Positions 1 through 10,955 are shown, counted from the stretch's first letter. The stretch is 41,696 nt of DNA from Candidatus Fusicatenibacter merdavium (GCA_019115005.1 DXEK01000110.1:1-41696); one strand, 5' to 3'. The notes: a model not told the origin generated them from the letters alone. Numbers and translations: made by a program.

Positions 1-121
1 TCGTGAAACACTTGAATAATCCAGTCATCCAGACAAGAAAGTAGCAAATGAAGCACCGTATTGTACAGAAATCAGATTTATACTGAGGTAATATTTAAAA
101 TTTGTGTCCAGTTTTTGTTGA
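1..121. mobile_element. possible right end of an insertion sequence
   Basis: This AT-rich stretch has no credible reading frame. It ends in a segment (TGTCCAGTTTTTGTTGAC, 104-121) that has the look of a transposon terminal repeat, directly before the point where coding similarity to a GH43 arabinanase begins. I infer that an insertion or rearrangement cut the arabinanase gene here. No transposase is visible and the other end lies outside the window, so this is tentative. Confidence 0.25.
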
Positions 122-124
122 CTA

Positions 125-310
125 GTGCAAACCTATACTTTAACCGGAGACTATAATATTCATTTAATGATTGACAGCAAGGAGTATCAGGGAGTATTCT
201 TAAAGCAGTGGGATGAGGACGGCAAAAAATATGTCATGACTTTCACAGCTTTAGACGATGAAACGGGTGTGGCAGTCTGGGGCAGCGGTCTGAATGCACT
301 GGAGGAGTAA
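125..310 (+). pseudogene. C-terminal remnant of a GH43 endo-1,5-alpha-L-arabinanase
   Basis: The 61 codons read as a small beta-rich domain with the signatures TGDY, GVFLKQWDEDGKKYVMTFTA and VWGS. These resemble the C-terminal beta-barrel domain that follows the five-bladed propeller in clostridial and Bacillus GH43 arabinanases. An in-frame TGA at 119-121 shows that the catalytic propeller is absent; the only available start would be a GTG with no ribosome binding site. The fragment ends at GGAGGAGTAAGG, which serves as ribosome binding site for the next gene, so both were once one operon. The arabinan assignment is supported by the GH51 arabinofuranosidase two genes downstream. Identification is by remembered family pattern, not by a search. 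Confidence 0.5.
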
Positions 311-312
311 GG

Positions 313-968
313 ATGAGATTGTTTTCATTTGACAGCCTGTTCATGAGGGCATTGAATTTTATCGCAGATCTGGTGATCATGCATGTTCTGTGGCTGGTCT
401 GTTGTTTGCCGATCGTAACAGCAGGCGCTTCCACTACAGCGCTGTATTATACCTGCATGAAGAGAATGCGAACGAAGGAAGGGTATATCACAAAGAATTT
501 TTTTCACTCTTTTCGTGAAAATTTTCGCCAAGCGACAATTCTGTGGTTGATCATGCTGGCCGTTTTGTTTCTGTTCGTGACGGATCTGAGATATGCTGTG
601 TACCTGAATAATTTTATGGGGAAAATCATGCTGGTCACATGTTCGGTTTTTCTGATTCCGTGTGTTTTGATCGCCATTTATATTTTCCCTGTATTGGCAA
701 AATTTGAAAACACTATTTTTGACAATGTAAAAAATGCATTGCTGATGTCTATCAGACATTTCCATCCTCGCTGCTGCTTCTGGTTATCTACGGAACGTTT
801 GGCCTTTTGCTTTATATGTTTCCGCCGTTTATCGGGCTTATGTTGATTGTAGGAGGCGGACTGATGGCGTATCTCACGTCTTCGGTATTTATTCAGATTT
901 TCCGGAAGTATATTCCGGATGAATTGGAAGAAGATCTGGAAAAATCCGGAGAGAAGTTTGAACAGTAA
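313..968 (+). pseudogene. YesL/DUF624-family membrane protein, frameshifted
   Basis: A roughly 218-residue integral membrane protein of the YesL (DUF624) family, which is commonly encoded beside glycan ABC transporters and glycoside hydrolases; its biochemical role is unknown. The N-terminal part shows the family start MRLFSFDS and hydrophobic helices around residues 12-40, 75-95 and 105-130. The frame breaks at about 760-762: the reading frame from 313 turns into a Cys/Arg-rich tail ending at 846, while the next frame continues the family sequence (SSLLLLVIYG, IFRKYIPDELEE) to a stop at 966-968. Adding one base, for example a third T at the TT of 760-761, restores a single frame (656 bases present, 657 expected). 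It is either a recent one-base deletion or a sequencing error. Confidence 0.7.
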
Positions 969-998
969 CTATATAAAAATTGCTAAGGAGACTATTGT

Positions 999-2501
999 AT
1001 GGCAAAACTCGTAATCAACACAAACAGAAAACTGAGCAAGATCAACAAAGAGATACAGGGGCATTTTTCCGAGCACCTCGGACGCTGTATCTACGAGGGC
1101 CTTTACGTGGGAGAGAATTCTGAGATTCCCAATGTAAACGGTATGCGTACCGACGTTGTCGAAGCGTTGAAACAGATCCGGATTCCGGTCCTGCGCTGGC
1201 CGGGCGGCTGCTTTGCCGATGAGTATCACTGGAAAGACGGCGTTGGTCCGAAAGAGCAGAGAAAGAAGATCGTCAACACACACTGGGGCGGCGTTGTCGA
1301 GGACAACAGCTTTGGAACGCATGAGTTCTTTGAGTTGTGCCGTCAGCTGGGCTGTGAAGCTTATGTCAACGGAAACATGGGAAGCGGAACGGTACAGGAG
1401 ATGTCTGAGTGGGTAGAGTACATGACCTTCGAAGGCGTTTCTCCGATGGCGGATCTGAGAAAGAAGAACGGCCATGAGGAGGCGTGGAAGGTAGATTTCT
1501 TCGGCGTCGGAAATGAGAACTGGGGCTGCGGCGGAAACATGAATCCGGAATTTTACGGAAATATGTACCGCAGATATCAGACTTACGTGAGATGTTATGA
1601 CAGCAAAAAGCCGATCAAAAAGATCGCCTGCGGACCGAACGTGGACGACTACGAGTGGACCGAAGAAGTGATGAAGGCAGCGTTCCGCAGATGTGCGCCG
1701 GATCAGCATGGATTTATGGATGGCCTGTCACTGCACTACTATACGCATCCGGGCGGATGGGAAAACAAAGGCAGCGCCACCGATTTCGATGAGAAAATGT
1801 GGTATCAGACCATGAAGAAGACCTGGTATATGGATGAATTGATCCGCCGCCATGGAGCGATCATGGACAAGTATGATCCTCAGAAACAGGTCGGCATGAT
1901 CGTCGATGAGTGGGGCACCTGGTTTGACGTAGAGCCGGGAACGAATCCGGGCTTCCTGTATCAGCAGAACACAATGCGCGACGCCCTGGTGGCGGGCATT
2001 AACCTGAACATCTTCAACAAGCACAGCGACCGTGTGAAGATGGCGAATATCGCACAGATGGTCAATGTTCTCCAGGCAGTGATCCTGACAGAGGGCGCGA
2101 AGATGATCAAGACTCCGACTTACCATGTGTTCGATATGTATAAATATCATCAGGATGCACAGCTGCTGGACAGCACGCTGGAGACGGAGCAGGTTGGACT
2201 CGAGGAGTGCAATATGGTTCCGAATCTGAGCGAGTCTGTCTCCGAGGACGCAGACGGTGTGCTGCATATCACGATGACAAATCTTGACCTGGAGAAGGAT
2301 TATACGATCGACACGACGATCTTGGGCAGAAAGGCCGGGGAGATCACAGCGGAGATCGTGACCGGAGAAATGCATGCGAAAAATACGTTTGAGGATCCGG
2401 AGCAGGTAAAGGTAGAGGCGTTCGACGGCGTAGAGCAGATTCATGGAGGAATCCGCTTTACGATCCCTGCCTGCAGTGTACTCCATATCGCTGTAAAGTA
2501 A
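999..2501 (+). CDS. abf2: GH51 alpha-L-arabinofuranosidase (AbfB/Xsa type)
   Basis: Intracellular exo-enzyme that releases L-arabinofuranose from arabinan or arabinoxylan oligosaccharides. The 500-residue length is normal for bacterial GH51 and there is no signal peptide. The (beta/alpha)8 barrel occupies the N-terminal two thirds. The acid/base Glu is E173 in GNENWGCGG and the nucleophile is E304 in [21 protein letters not shown] (66-78) lines the -1 site. A C-terminal beta-sandwich follows. The pattern matches the Bacillus subtilis Xsa/Abf2 branch and differs from the second GH51 of this window (25865-27367). ATG at 999 follows TAAGGAGA. It is the only undamaged gene of the left-edge arabinan cluster. 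Confidence 0.93.
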   Translation: MAKLVINTNRKLSKINKEIQGHFSEHLGRCIYEGLYVGENSEIPNVNGMRTDVVEALKQIRIPVLRWPGGCFADEYHWKDGVGPKEQRKKIVNTHWGGVVEDNSFGTHEFFELCRQLGCEAYVNGNMGSGTVQEMSEWVEYMTFEGVSPMADLRKKNGHEEAWKVDFFGVGNENWGCGGNMNPEFYGNMYRRYQTYVRCYDSKKPIKKIACGPNVDDYEWTEEVMKAAFRRCAPDQHGFMDGLSLHYYTHPGGWENKGSATDFDEKMWYQTMKKTWYMDELIRRHGAIMDKYDPQKQVGMIVDEWGTWFDVEPGTNPGFLYQQNTMRDALVAGINLNIFNKHSDRVKMANIAQMVNVLQAVILTEGAKMIKTPTYHVFDMYKYHQDAQLLDSTLETEQVGLEECNMVPNLSESVSEDADGVLHITMTNLDLEKDYTIDTTILGRKAGEITAEIVTGEMHAKNTFEDPEQVKVEAFDGVEQIHGGIRFTIPACSVLHIAVK

Positions 2502-2533
2502 GATACTGAAAAGGCGCAACCGTTCGGCCGGAT

Positions 2534-2642
2534 GAACGGTCGCAAAAAGACAGATAAAACGGGCCGGTCCTGTTTGTGCACGGATGTGACACAGGCAGGA
2601 CCGGCCCGTTTAGTGTGACCGTTCCCCTTGTTTGAGGAACGG
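2534..2642. terminator. large nested hairpin cluster between convergent genes
   Basis: A perfect 16-bp stem, 2557-2572 with 2596-2611 (AAACGGGCCGGTCCTG and its complement), can be extended by about 6 more pairs including wobbles. It is flanked by GAACGGTC (2534-2541) and GACCGTTC (2617-2624), which pair around it, and by a further hairpin CCGTTCC/GGAACGG (2619-2625 with 2636-2642). The site lies between the ends of the GH51 gene (+) and the nucleotidyltransferase gene (-), so a bidirectional terminator is the simplest role. Uridine tracts are short, which is unusual for an intrinsic terminator. Confidence 0.65.
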
Positions 2643-2658
2643 TTACTGCGTCCGGCAA

Positions 2659-3525
2659 TTATGGATCGATTTGTGACGGGAGAATGTCCATACGCTCCAG
2701 ATAGTTCTGGTGGTAGGCTTCCCAGATCGCGAACAGATTCTGATGCTGCTGCGGGTATGCGGGGGATCTCCGTGTGATGAGCCGGTCATAGGTGACCGCT
2801 GCGGTGTATATTTTGCCGGCAATGTGAGAAAATCCGGGAATATCTGTCCGATAGGGACAGGCATTCGGATCTGCCAGGCTGTATTCTGGGACATCCTGGC
2901 TGCCGCGACGGCAAAAATTTATGTTATATGGATGTGTGGGGGTGCCTTGGAGGATCAGTGTTTCGTTGAGAAGGAGATTGGCCTGTTGATCGGCCTGAAG
3001 GTAGTGATCGCGGTACAGACGCGTCAGAGCGTAGCCGGACTCAAACCAGAAGCGGTCGATGTTTTCTGCCGGCCAGAGTTTTACCGTAGGACGAGTTGTG
3101 TCTTCTGCCGGAGGCAGGAGAAAAAGCTTTTCCGCATGAGGATCTTCCGTGAGATCAAAGATGAAATCATAGCGCATCCCGTTCTTCAGGATGATCCGGT
3201 ACATACTGCTGTCTTTGACAAACACTTTGCCGAGGCAGCAGGATCCGTCGAAGCCGAAGCGGTCGATCCGGCTCAGGTATTCCTCCGGATCGGCGAACGT
3301 TTCCGGGGGCAGTCCTACATGAACATGGATGTCGATGTCGCTGACAAAGTCGTGATAACAGCGTGCCACAGCCTCAGCAGCCAGATCCTCGAGAGTTTCA
3401 CGGTCGGTAGTCTTTGGAATGTACAGTTTCTTGACCATCGCAAATCTTGTTTCCGGAAGAGAAAAAATGGATATCAGGCGCTGCCGTATCTCTTCTTTCA
3501 TGGTTTCTCTGTTGATTTCGATCAT
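2659..3525 (-). CDS. nucleotidyltransferase-fold protein, ANT(6)-like
   Basis: A 288-residue soluble protein with a nucleotidyltransferase core. The metal-binding motif is S62-D63-x-D65 in HDFVSDIDIHVHV, followed about 50 residues later by a YDFIFDL strand that could give the third carboxylate. The C-terminal helical part contains a stretch RFWFESGYALTRLYRDHYL that recalls the conserved FWW..T..KGLWR segment of aminoglycoside 6-adenylyltransferases. I therefore place it near that superfamily but do not claim antibiotic modification; the substrate is unknown. ATG at 3525 has a strong GAAGGAGG eight bases upstream. It reads in the same direction as the V-ATPase operon, downstream of it and separated by 118 bp, so it may receive read-through transcription. 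Confidence 0.6.
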   Translation of the reverse strand: MIEINRETMKEEIRQRLISIFSLPETRFAMVKKLYIPKTTDRETLEDLAAEAVARCYHDFVSDIDIHVHVGLPPETFADPEEYLSRIDRFGFDGSCCLGKVFVKDSSMYRIILKNGMRYDFIFDLTEDPHAEKLFLLPPAEDTTRPTVKLWPAENIDRFWFESGYALTRLYRDHYLQADQQANLLLNETLILQGTPTHPYNINFCRRGSQDVPEYSLADPNACPYRTDIPGFSHIAGKIYTAAVTYDRLITRRSPAYPQQHQNLFAIWEAYHQNYLERMDILPSQIDP

Positions 3526-3610
3526 AACAGCCTCCTTCTATCCATTTTTCTGGATGGCTTTCTATTCTTTTTTCATTGGTTTCTGCAAGTAATCTGTCTG
3601 AACCCTTAAT

Positions 3611-3627
3611 TCCGGCTTTGAGCCGGA
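3611..3627 (-). terminator. small GC hairpin after the V-ATPase operon
   Basis: TCCGGCT-TTG-AGCCGGA forms a 7-bp stem just downstream of ntpD on the minus strand. It lacks a clear U-tract on that strand (the bases that follow read ATTAAGGG), so it may attenuate rather than end transcription before the nucleotidyltransferase gene. Confidence 0.35.
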
Positions 3628-3643
3628 CAGCCGGGGATTTTTT

Positions 3644-4261
3644 TCAACCGGTCTGTCTTTGTTTGATGACTTTGAGCCTTGTAAATTCTTCCCTGTCTTT
3701 CTCTTCCAGTGCGTCGGAGATATCTTTGGACAGCTGCATGTAATGCGGGATCGTGATGTTCTTCAGCGCATTGGCCCGTTTCTGGGTCTTTTTGATGGCT
3801 GCCGCAAGCCGGTAGGCGGAATTTTCGATCATGGAAAGTCTCAGGGTAAGTTCCTTTACCTTTTCAAATGCCAGCCGTGCTTTGTCGAGAGATTCTTTCG
3901 TACTGTAAAACGCATAGGTCGGAGTCTCGCCGGACGGATCGGCTTCCACCAGGGGGATCTCCACGCCCATGATACTTCTCGTTTTGATGCGGATGGAATT
4001 TTCAACGGGAACGGTGTAGGAGAGGGTCTGCACGTTGTTGATGCCGATTTCCATATTGGCGACCTGCAGAGCCTTGTAAGCTTCCCGGAAAGTGACGTCG
4101 ATCTGCTTCTGAATATCCTTCGCCTCGTCGATCATGCCCATCAGTTCGCGGATCAGGATGTTTCGCTTTTGATCCATCAGATCATACCCCATATGGGCCA
4201 GCTTCAGAGAATTCTTCGCCAGTATCAGATTTCCTTTGGTGGGAAAAGCATTTGGATCCAT
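3644..4261 (-). CDS. ntpD: V/A-type ATPase subunit D (central stalk)
   Basis: The 205-residue subunit D forms the long coiled-coil rotor shaft inside the A3B3 head. The sequence begins with the family pattern (PTKGNLILAKNSLKLA), has a long N-terminal helix to about residue 70, a short beta region (RTRSIMGVEIPLVE) and a C-terminal helix from about 120 to 205 rich in Lys, Glu and Arg. That is the antiparallel coiled-coil layout expected. It is the last gene of the nine-gene operon, 25 bp after ntpB, with GGAAAGGAAG before the ATG. Confidence 0.95.
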   Translation of the reverse strand: MDPNAFPTKGNLILAKNSLKLAHMGYDLMDQKRNILIRELMGMIDEAKDIQKQIDVTFREAYKALQVANMEIGINNVQTLSYTVPVENSIRIKTRSIMGVEIPLVEADPSGETPTYAFYSTKESLDKARLAFEKVKELTLRLSMIENSAYRLAAAIKKTQKRANALKNITIPHYMQLSKDISDALEEKDREEFTRLKVIKQRQTG

Positions 4262-4286
4262 CAGTCATCACTTCCTTTCCGATGTT

Positions 4287-5711
4287 TTATTTCATTGCGT
4301 CTGCTTCAGCCTTTGCCTGTGCTGCAAGGTCGATCTCTGTCGGATGATAATACTGATCAAGGATCTTCGTATCCACACGGTCCAGTTCCTCGCGGGGCAG
4401 CAGTCCGAGAAGATCCCATGCCTTGTTCAGGGTATCTTCCATCGAACGGTTTTCGTCCATTCCCTGTCCGATAAATTCTTTTTCGAAGGCATTTCCAAAG
4501 ACCAGGTATTTTTTGTCGATCGGAGAAAGTTCATCCTCACCGATGACGGACGCCAGAGAACGAGCGTCGCCCACTTTTGCATAGCAGGAGAACAGCTGGT
4601 TTGCAACGTCCTGATGATCCGCGCGGGTGTATCCTTCGCCGATGCCGTCTTTCATCAGACGGGAAAGGCTTGGAAGTACGCTGATCGGCGGATAGATGGA
4701 CTGGCCGTGGAGCTGGCGGTCCAGTACGATCTGACCTTCCGTGATGTAACCGGTCAGGTCAGGGATCGGGTGGGTGATATCATCGTTGGGCATCGTCAGG
4801 ATCGGGATCTGTGTTACCGATCCTGCAGCATCCTGAACGATTCCGGCGCGCTCATACAGAGTGGCCAGTTCACTGTACATGTATCCAGGGTAACCTTTAC
4901 GGGACGGAATCTCGCCGCGGGAGGAGGAAACCTCTCGCATCGCCTCGCAGAAGGAGGTGATGTCCGTCAGGATGACCAGGATATGCATTCCTTTTTCAAA
5001 TGCCAGATATTCCGCTGCGGTCAGCGCAACCTTCGGTGTGATCAGTCGTTCCACGACAGGATCGTTGGCCAGATTCAAAAACATGACTACGTGGTCGGAA
5101 ACGCCGCTTTCCTCGAAGGTCCGGCGGAAGAATTCTGCTACGTCGTACTTAACACCCATCGCGGCAAATACGACTGCAAATTTTTCATCGCTGTCTCCGC
5201 CCAGAGAGGCCTGCTGTACGATCTGGGCCGCCAGCTGGTCATGGGGAAGACCGTTTCCGGAGAAGATCGGAAGCTTCTGGCCACGGATCAGAGTGGTCAG
5301 ACCGTCGATGGCCGAGATACCGGTATGGATATAGTTTCTCGGATATTTTCTTGTAACAGGATTCAGCGGAAGACCGTTGACGTTCAGACGTTTTTCCGCG
5401 TTGACCGGGCCGAGTCCGTCGATGGGGTTGCCGATACCGTCAAAGGTACGCCCCAGAATCTCGGGGGAGATTCCCAGCTCCATCGGATGGCCGGTGAGGC
5501 GGGTGCGGGTGTTCTGGAGGGACATATTGTCGGTTCCCTCGAATACCTGGATGACTGCTTTGTCCTCATAGACCGCCACAATACGTCCCAGTTTTTTCTG
5601 ATGATCGTCAATGGTGAATTCTACCATTTCCTCATAAGAGGCATTCTTTACGCCTTCCAGAACGACCAGAGGGCCGTTGACTTCACTCAGGCCAAGATAT
5701 TCTATTGCCAT
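4287..5711 (-). CDS. ntpB: V/A-type ATPase subunit B (non-catalytic)
   Basis: The 474-residue B subunit alternates with A in the head hexamer. The N-terminal beta-barrel is about residues 1-75; the nucleotide-binding domain contains [17 protein letters not shown] in place of a P-loop, without the GxGKT lysine, as is normal for the non-catalytic subunit. The conserved SYPGYMY-type segment ([18 protein letters not shown]) and the RDP-like [11 protein letters not shown] motif are present. ATG at 5711 follows AAGGAGGG. It lies 15 bp after ntpA and before ntpD. Confidence 0.96.
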   Translation of the reverse strand: MAIEYLGLSEVNGPLVVLEGVKNASYEEMVEFTIDDHQKKLGRIVAVYEDKAVIQVFEGTDNMSLQNTRTRLTGHPMELGISPEILGRTFDGIGNPIDGLGPVNAEKRLNVNGLPLNPVTRKYPRNYIHTGISAIDGLTTLIRGQKLPIFSGNGLPHDQLAAQIVQQASLGGDSDEKFAVVFAAMGVKYDVAEFFRRTFEESGVSDHVVMFLNLANDPVVERLITPKVALTAAEYLAFEKGMHILVILTDITSFCEAMREVSSSRGEIPSRKGYPGYMYSELATLYERAGIVQDAAGSVTQIPILTMPNDDITHPIPDLTGYITEGQIVLDRQLHGQSIYPPISVLPSLSRLMKDGIGEGYTRADHQDVANQLFSCYAKVGDARSLASVIGEDELSPIDKKYLVFGNAFEKEFIGQGMDENRSMEDTLNKAWDLLGLLPREELDRVDTKILDQYYHPTEIDLAAQAKAEADAMK

Positions 5712-5726
5712 TGCCGTTTTCCCTCC

Positions 5727-7485
<1,759 letters not shown>

Positions 7486-7493
<8 letters not shown>

Positions 7494-8073
7494 GTGTCAT
7501 ACCTCCGTGAAAAATAAATGCTTCCTGTTCTTCACTGATCAGAGAATCAAAGGAATTGTCGATCAGGATATTTTTTTCCGGAATGACCGCACGGATACCG
7601 CCGGTAAACGGTGTTTCCGACACAAGCATGGAAATGGAAAATTCTTCCTCCAGTTCTTTCCGGTATTCTTCGTCAGAGGGATCCAGATAAAACTGCAGTG
7701 CATCGCCGGAGGCGAAGGAAACAGCTTCACGGATCTTGGTTTTCAGATAGTTTTTATATTCTTCCGTCTTCTTGAAATTCTCCATCTTTTTGCGAACTTC
7801 CTCAAAAAGCTGATGTTTCAGTTCCTCGTTTTTTTCAGAAAGTGTACGCTTGATCGAAAGCTGTTCTGCAGAGAGCGTTTTGTTTGCTTCCCGTTTCAAC
7901 TTCTCGGTTTCGGCATTGATTTCTTCCCGGGCCTGCTGACGCTTCAGTGTCTGGTGTTCTTCAAACAGGCGGTCCAGAGCCTCCTGATGCTCGCTGATCA
8001 GGCGCTGGGCCTCAGCGTTGGCGCTGTCTATGGAATGACGGTAAAAATTCTCTAATTTTTCTTCAGTTGTCAA
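7486..8073 (-). CDS. ntpE: V/A-type ATPase subunit E (peripheral stalk)
   Basis: Subunit E pairs with the G/H subunit to form the peripheral stalks. The protein is about 195 residues, with an Ala/Glu/Gln/Lys-rich coiled coil to about residue 105 and a C-terminal globular part ending in FIFHGGMTHE. I choose the TTG at 8073 (protein begins TTEEKLENFYRHS). It sits 6 bases after an excellent GGAGGTG (8086-8080) and gives the usual family N terminus. The longer reading from a GTG at 8094 would place that ribosome binding site inside the gene and overlap the stop of ntpG. It overlaps ntpA by 8 bp. Confidence 0.93.
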
Positions 8074-8093
8074 GGTTGTCACCTCCAGCTTCA

Positions 8094-8402
8094 CTATAAT
8101 TTCAATCCAATGGATTCGTTGACAAAGGAAGTGATAAAGTCAGGTTTCCGTCCCGTTCCGTGACGGTCAGGGATTTCGATCAGCAGAGGAATCCGATGAT
8201 TCAGGCGTACATCCTCGAGAATATCGGGAAATTCCTTGCCGAGCTTTTCTGTCAGCAGGATGATCCCGATCTCCTTGTTCGAGAGAGCTTTTTGAAGCGC
8301 CTGATACAATTCGTCCCGTTCATGGACCACGACGCCTTCCACGCCGGTCAGGCGCATCCCTGTCTCTGTATCGACGTTATCACTGATCAAAAACATTTTC
8401 AT
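8094..8402 (-). CDS. ntpG: V/A-type ATPase subunit F (central stalk)
   Basis: The 102-residue subunit F binds the D shaft at the base of the head. It has a Rossmann-like pattern with an N-terminal strand MKMFLISD, the typical GIILLTEKLG segment and the RIPLLIEIPDRHG segment with glycines. Length is normal. The ATG follows AAAGGAAG. It is named NtpG in the Enterococcus hirae scheme. It lies between the proteolipid gene (19 bp) and ntpE. Confidence 0.93.
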   Translation of the reverse strand: MKMFLISDNVDTETGMRLTGVEGVVVHERDELYQALQKALSNKEIGIILLTEKLGKEFPDILEDVRLNHRIPLLIEIPDRHGTGRKPDFITSFVNESIGLKL

Positions 8403-8421
8403 ATAAGCCGCTTCCTTTCAA

Positions 8422-8856
8422 TCAAAGCTGACCGAGGATCATGAAGGAGATGATCAGACCGTACAGTGCGATACCTTCGGCCATGGCTACGAAGATCATG
8501 GATTTACCAAAGATGCTTCCGTCTTCACTGATGGCTCCGAGCGCTGCGCTGGCACTGGATGCTACAGCGATACCGGAACCGATGCCGGAGAGACCGGTTA
8601 CGAGAGCGGCGCCGATATAGCCAAGTCCTGTAGCGAGACCTGCGCCGGAATCAGTAGCAGCGGATACTGTGGTGGTTCCCGCGAAGGAAACGACGGTGAC
8701 AACCAGCATCAGGCCGAAAAAGGTGGCGACATTGGCGGCCAGAGATTTTTTGTAGCGTTTTTTCGTTTTCTCTCCGGAAAAATAAACGGCCATAGGGATA
8801 ATGATGCTCAAAATCATTGCTGCTGCGGTGAGTACCTGGATAACTAATGTATTCAT
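8422..8856 (-). CDS. ntpK: V/A-type ATPase proteolipid subunit K
   Basis: Membrane rotor-ring subunit of 144 residues with four predicted helices (about 7-27, 41-62, 75-103, 118-142). The C-terminal hairpin is a classical c-subunit, with a glycine-rich third helix and the ion-binding carboxylate E127 in AEGIALYGL. The N-terminal pair of helices has no carboxylate and does not resemble a c-hairpin; it is joined by a Lys/Arg-rich loop (GEKTKKRYKK). Compared with the Enterococcus NtpK of about 156 residues, the Gln that ligates sodium in the glycine helix is not seen, and E127 is followed by Gly rather than Ser or Thr. Proton specificity is therefore a possibility, by inference only. Confidence 0.92.
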   Translation of the reverse strand: MNTLVIQVLTAAAMILSIIIPMAVYFSGEKTKKRYKKSLAANVATFFGLMLVVTVVSFAGTTTVSAATDSGAGLATGLGYIGAALVTGLSGIGSGIAVASSASAALGAISEDGSIFGKSMIFVAMAEGIALYGLIISFMILGQL

Positions 8857-8990
8857 AATACAATCCTCCTTACATATATAACTTTTGTAATATATTCTTT
8901 GATCTTTTCCTATCTATTTTTAATTTATCTGCAGCCGTTCGGGAAGACCGGAACGGCGGTGTTTTCCGCTGCCGTCAGACCGGCGCTGTG

Positions 8991-10934
8991 TCATTCCTGA
9001 CTTTTTTTCAGGAACGGCTGAAAGGCTCTTCCGTCTCCTTTGTAGAAGCGGCTGAACATTTCGTAATACTCCAGACGAAGTACCTGGATACCGACGATCA
9101 GACCTTCCATCGCGCATACAAAGATATTTCCCAGAACGATCACCAGCCAGTTGATGCTTCCGCCGTCTGTGGCGCCTGCCAGCATCAGGACGACCTCCAT
9201 CATTGCCGCATGGCTGACTGCGAAGGCTCCGACACGGACAAAGGACAGCGTGTTCGAGAAATAGGTCAGCAGAACTTCAAACAGTTCGAAGAAACTCTGG
9301 ACGAAAAACATGACTTTTCCTGTCTTTGGGAACGGATTCTTTTCGCCCTGCACAAGTTTTTCCAGAGGTTCCTTCAGGAAAATGGCGATCAGCGGAATCA
9401 CAAACATGACCACCAGAACGCCTGTCGCGGGAAGGGTATGTCCCGTCATATACAGGAAGATCGTGGCTACGATAGCTCCATAAAAGAGGAATCCGGCGAT
9501 TGCACTCTGATCAAAAATAGCCTCTCCCTTTCGATGTGCCCGGAATGCATTGATGATGTGAAAGAGCATCGTAATAAGGATCAGGAACATACCGAAGGCT
9601 ATGGCGACCACGAAGACGGTGTTCATCTGCCCGATAAACGGAAGAGTGATCATCGCTTCCTTGGGTTTCAGCCACAGAGCCGGCAGAAGATCTTCAAAGC
9701 CGAAGAAACTTCCGTACAGGAAGCCGAAGATCGTGGAGAAAATGCCTGCCAGGCTGATGATCGCAGCCAGTGTGATCTTCCGGAATCTGTACAGCAGCGC
9801 TCCGCCGATCAACAGGCAAAGGCCCTGTCCTACGTCTCCAAACATGGCTCCGAAGATAAAGGAGTAGGTCAGTCCTACAAAAATCGTCGGGTCCATCTCG
9901 TTGTAAGACGGGAGACCGTACATCTTTACATACATTTCAAACGGGCGGAACAGCTTCGGGTTTTTCAGTTTTGTCGGAGGCTCCCGCAGTGTATTGTTGT
10001 TCTGGTCCTCCACAAAACAGTAGAGATTTTCATCGTTCTCAATATCATGCTGGAACGCTGCGGCGTCGGATTCGGACATCCATCCGCACAAAATATAAAA
10101 GGTTTCCGTGCCTTTTTTGGTGGATGTGCAGGCTGCCAGCTTCCGGACATCGAAGTTCCCGGACAGTGTCGACAGTTCCTCTACGGCGCCGTTCAGTTCC
10201 TCGGCGTGTTTCCGCAGGTAATCCTGCATCTGATCCTTGCAGTCCGAGATCGTCCGGTAAGTGTCGAGAATCTGCTGGTGGAGATTCTGGAATGCGGTCT
10301 CGGGCGTTCCCTCGTACTCGTCCGGAACGTAGAAACGTTCGAAATGCATGGATGCATATACAGCGTCGACCTTATGGATTTCTTCTCTGGGAGCGAAGTA
10401 AATCCCCCAGACGTATTGGTCATCCGTGTTGCAGCGGTAGAAGACCGTATCGCAGCTCTCATAGACATATTTTTCAAATTTGTCGTAGTATTCTTTTGGG
10501 ATCCGCCCGAAACGCAGACGGATAAATTTAAAACTGAAAATAGAGGACAGGCTGCAGGGAAGATTCTGGAAAGGAGCGATCTTATCCGCTTTTTCCTTAT
10601 AAGTCTTCAGCTGTTCCTGGAGCTTACTGTGCTTCTGGTTCAGTGTGGTCAGAGTCTGATCGATATTCTGAACACATGCGAGAGCCTCCTCAAGGGAAAG
10701 TTTTTTCGTCTTTCCCCGCATATCGGCCGGAAGCATTCCGGCGTAATCACTGGCCAGCTTCAGTTTGTCTTTATAAGGGTTGATCTGAAGATACGGCGTC
10801 AGATTCTGTACCGTCTGCAGTTCTGTCAGCGCGTTCTCCAGATGAATCTCATATTTAGACAGGTAAGTGTTTACCACACGGTCAATGTCCGCTTTCGGGC
10901 CTGTGATACTGATAAATTTCATCTTGACGATCAA
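8991..10934 (-). CDS. ntpI: V/A-type ATPase subunit I (stator)
   Basis: The 647-residue stator (subunit a/I) provides the half-channels facing the K ring. The N-terminal 330 residues are soluble with heptad repeats. About seven membrane helices follow, starting near PTIFVGLTYSFIFGAMFGDVGQG, which contains the conserved FGxMFGD motif, and including the SFVRVGAFAVSHA helix with the essential arginine. I keep the TTG start at 10934 because GGGGAGG lies 9 bases before it; the ATG at 10922 would be 21 bases away. It follows ntpC by 21 bp and is separated from ntpK by 134 bp of AT-rich sequence. Confidence 0.95.
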   Translation of the reverse strand: MIVKMKFISITGPKADIDRVVNTYLSKYEIHLENALTELQTVQNLTPYLQINPYKDKLKLASDYAGMLPADMRGKTKKLSLEEALACVQNIDQTLTTLNQKHSKLQEQLKTYKEKADKIAPFQNLPCSLSSIFSFKFIRLRFGRIPKEYYDKFEKYVYESCDTVFYRCNTDDQYVWGIYFAPREEIHKVDAVYASMHFERFYVPDEYEGTPETAFQNLHQQILDTYRTISDCKDQMQDYLRKHAEELNGAVEELSTLSGNFDVRKLAACTSTKKGTETFYILCGWMSESDAAAFQHDIENDENLYCFVEDQNNNTLREPPTKLKNPKLFRPFEMYVKMYGLPSYNEMDPTIFVGLTYSFIFGAMFGDVGQGLCLLIGGALLYRFRKITLAAIISLAGIFSTIFGFLYGSFFGFEDLLPALWLKPKEAMITLPFIGQMNTVFVVAIAFGMFLILITMLFHIINAFRAHRKGEAIFDQSAIAGFLFYGAIVATIFLYMTGHTLPATGVLVVMFVIPLIAIFLKEPLEKLVQGEKNPFPKTGKVMFFVQSFFELFEVLLTYFSNTLSFVRVGAFAVSHAAMMEVVLMLAGATDGGSINWLVIVLGNIFVCAMEGLIVGIQVLRLEYYEMFSRFYKGDGRAFQPFLKKSQE

Positions 10935-10955
10935 TCAAAAACACCTCCCCTTATA

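Noticed and set aside
2659-3525. Calling the nucleotidyltransferase an aminoglycoside-resistance gene
   Set aside because: The similarity is limited to short motifs and the overall sequence is divergent; resistance cannot be supported from sequence.
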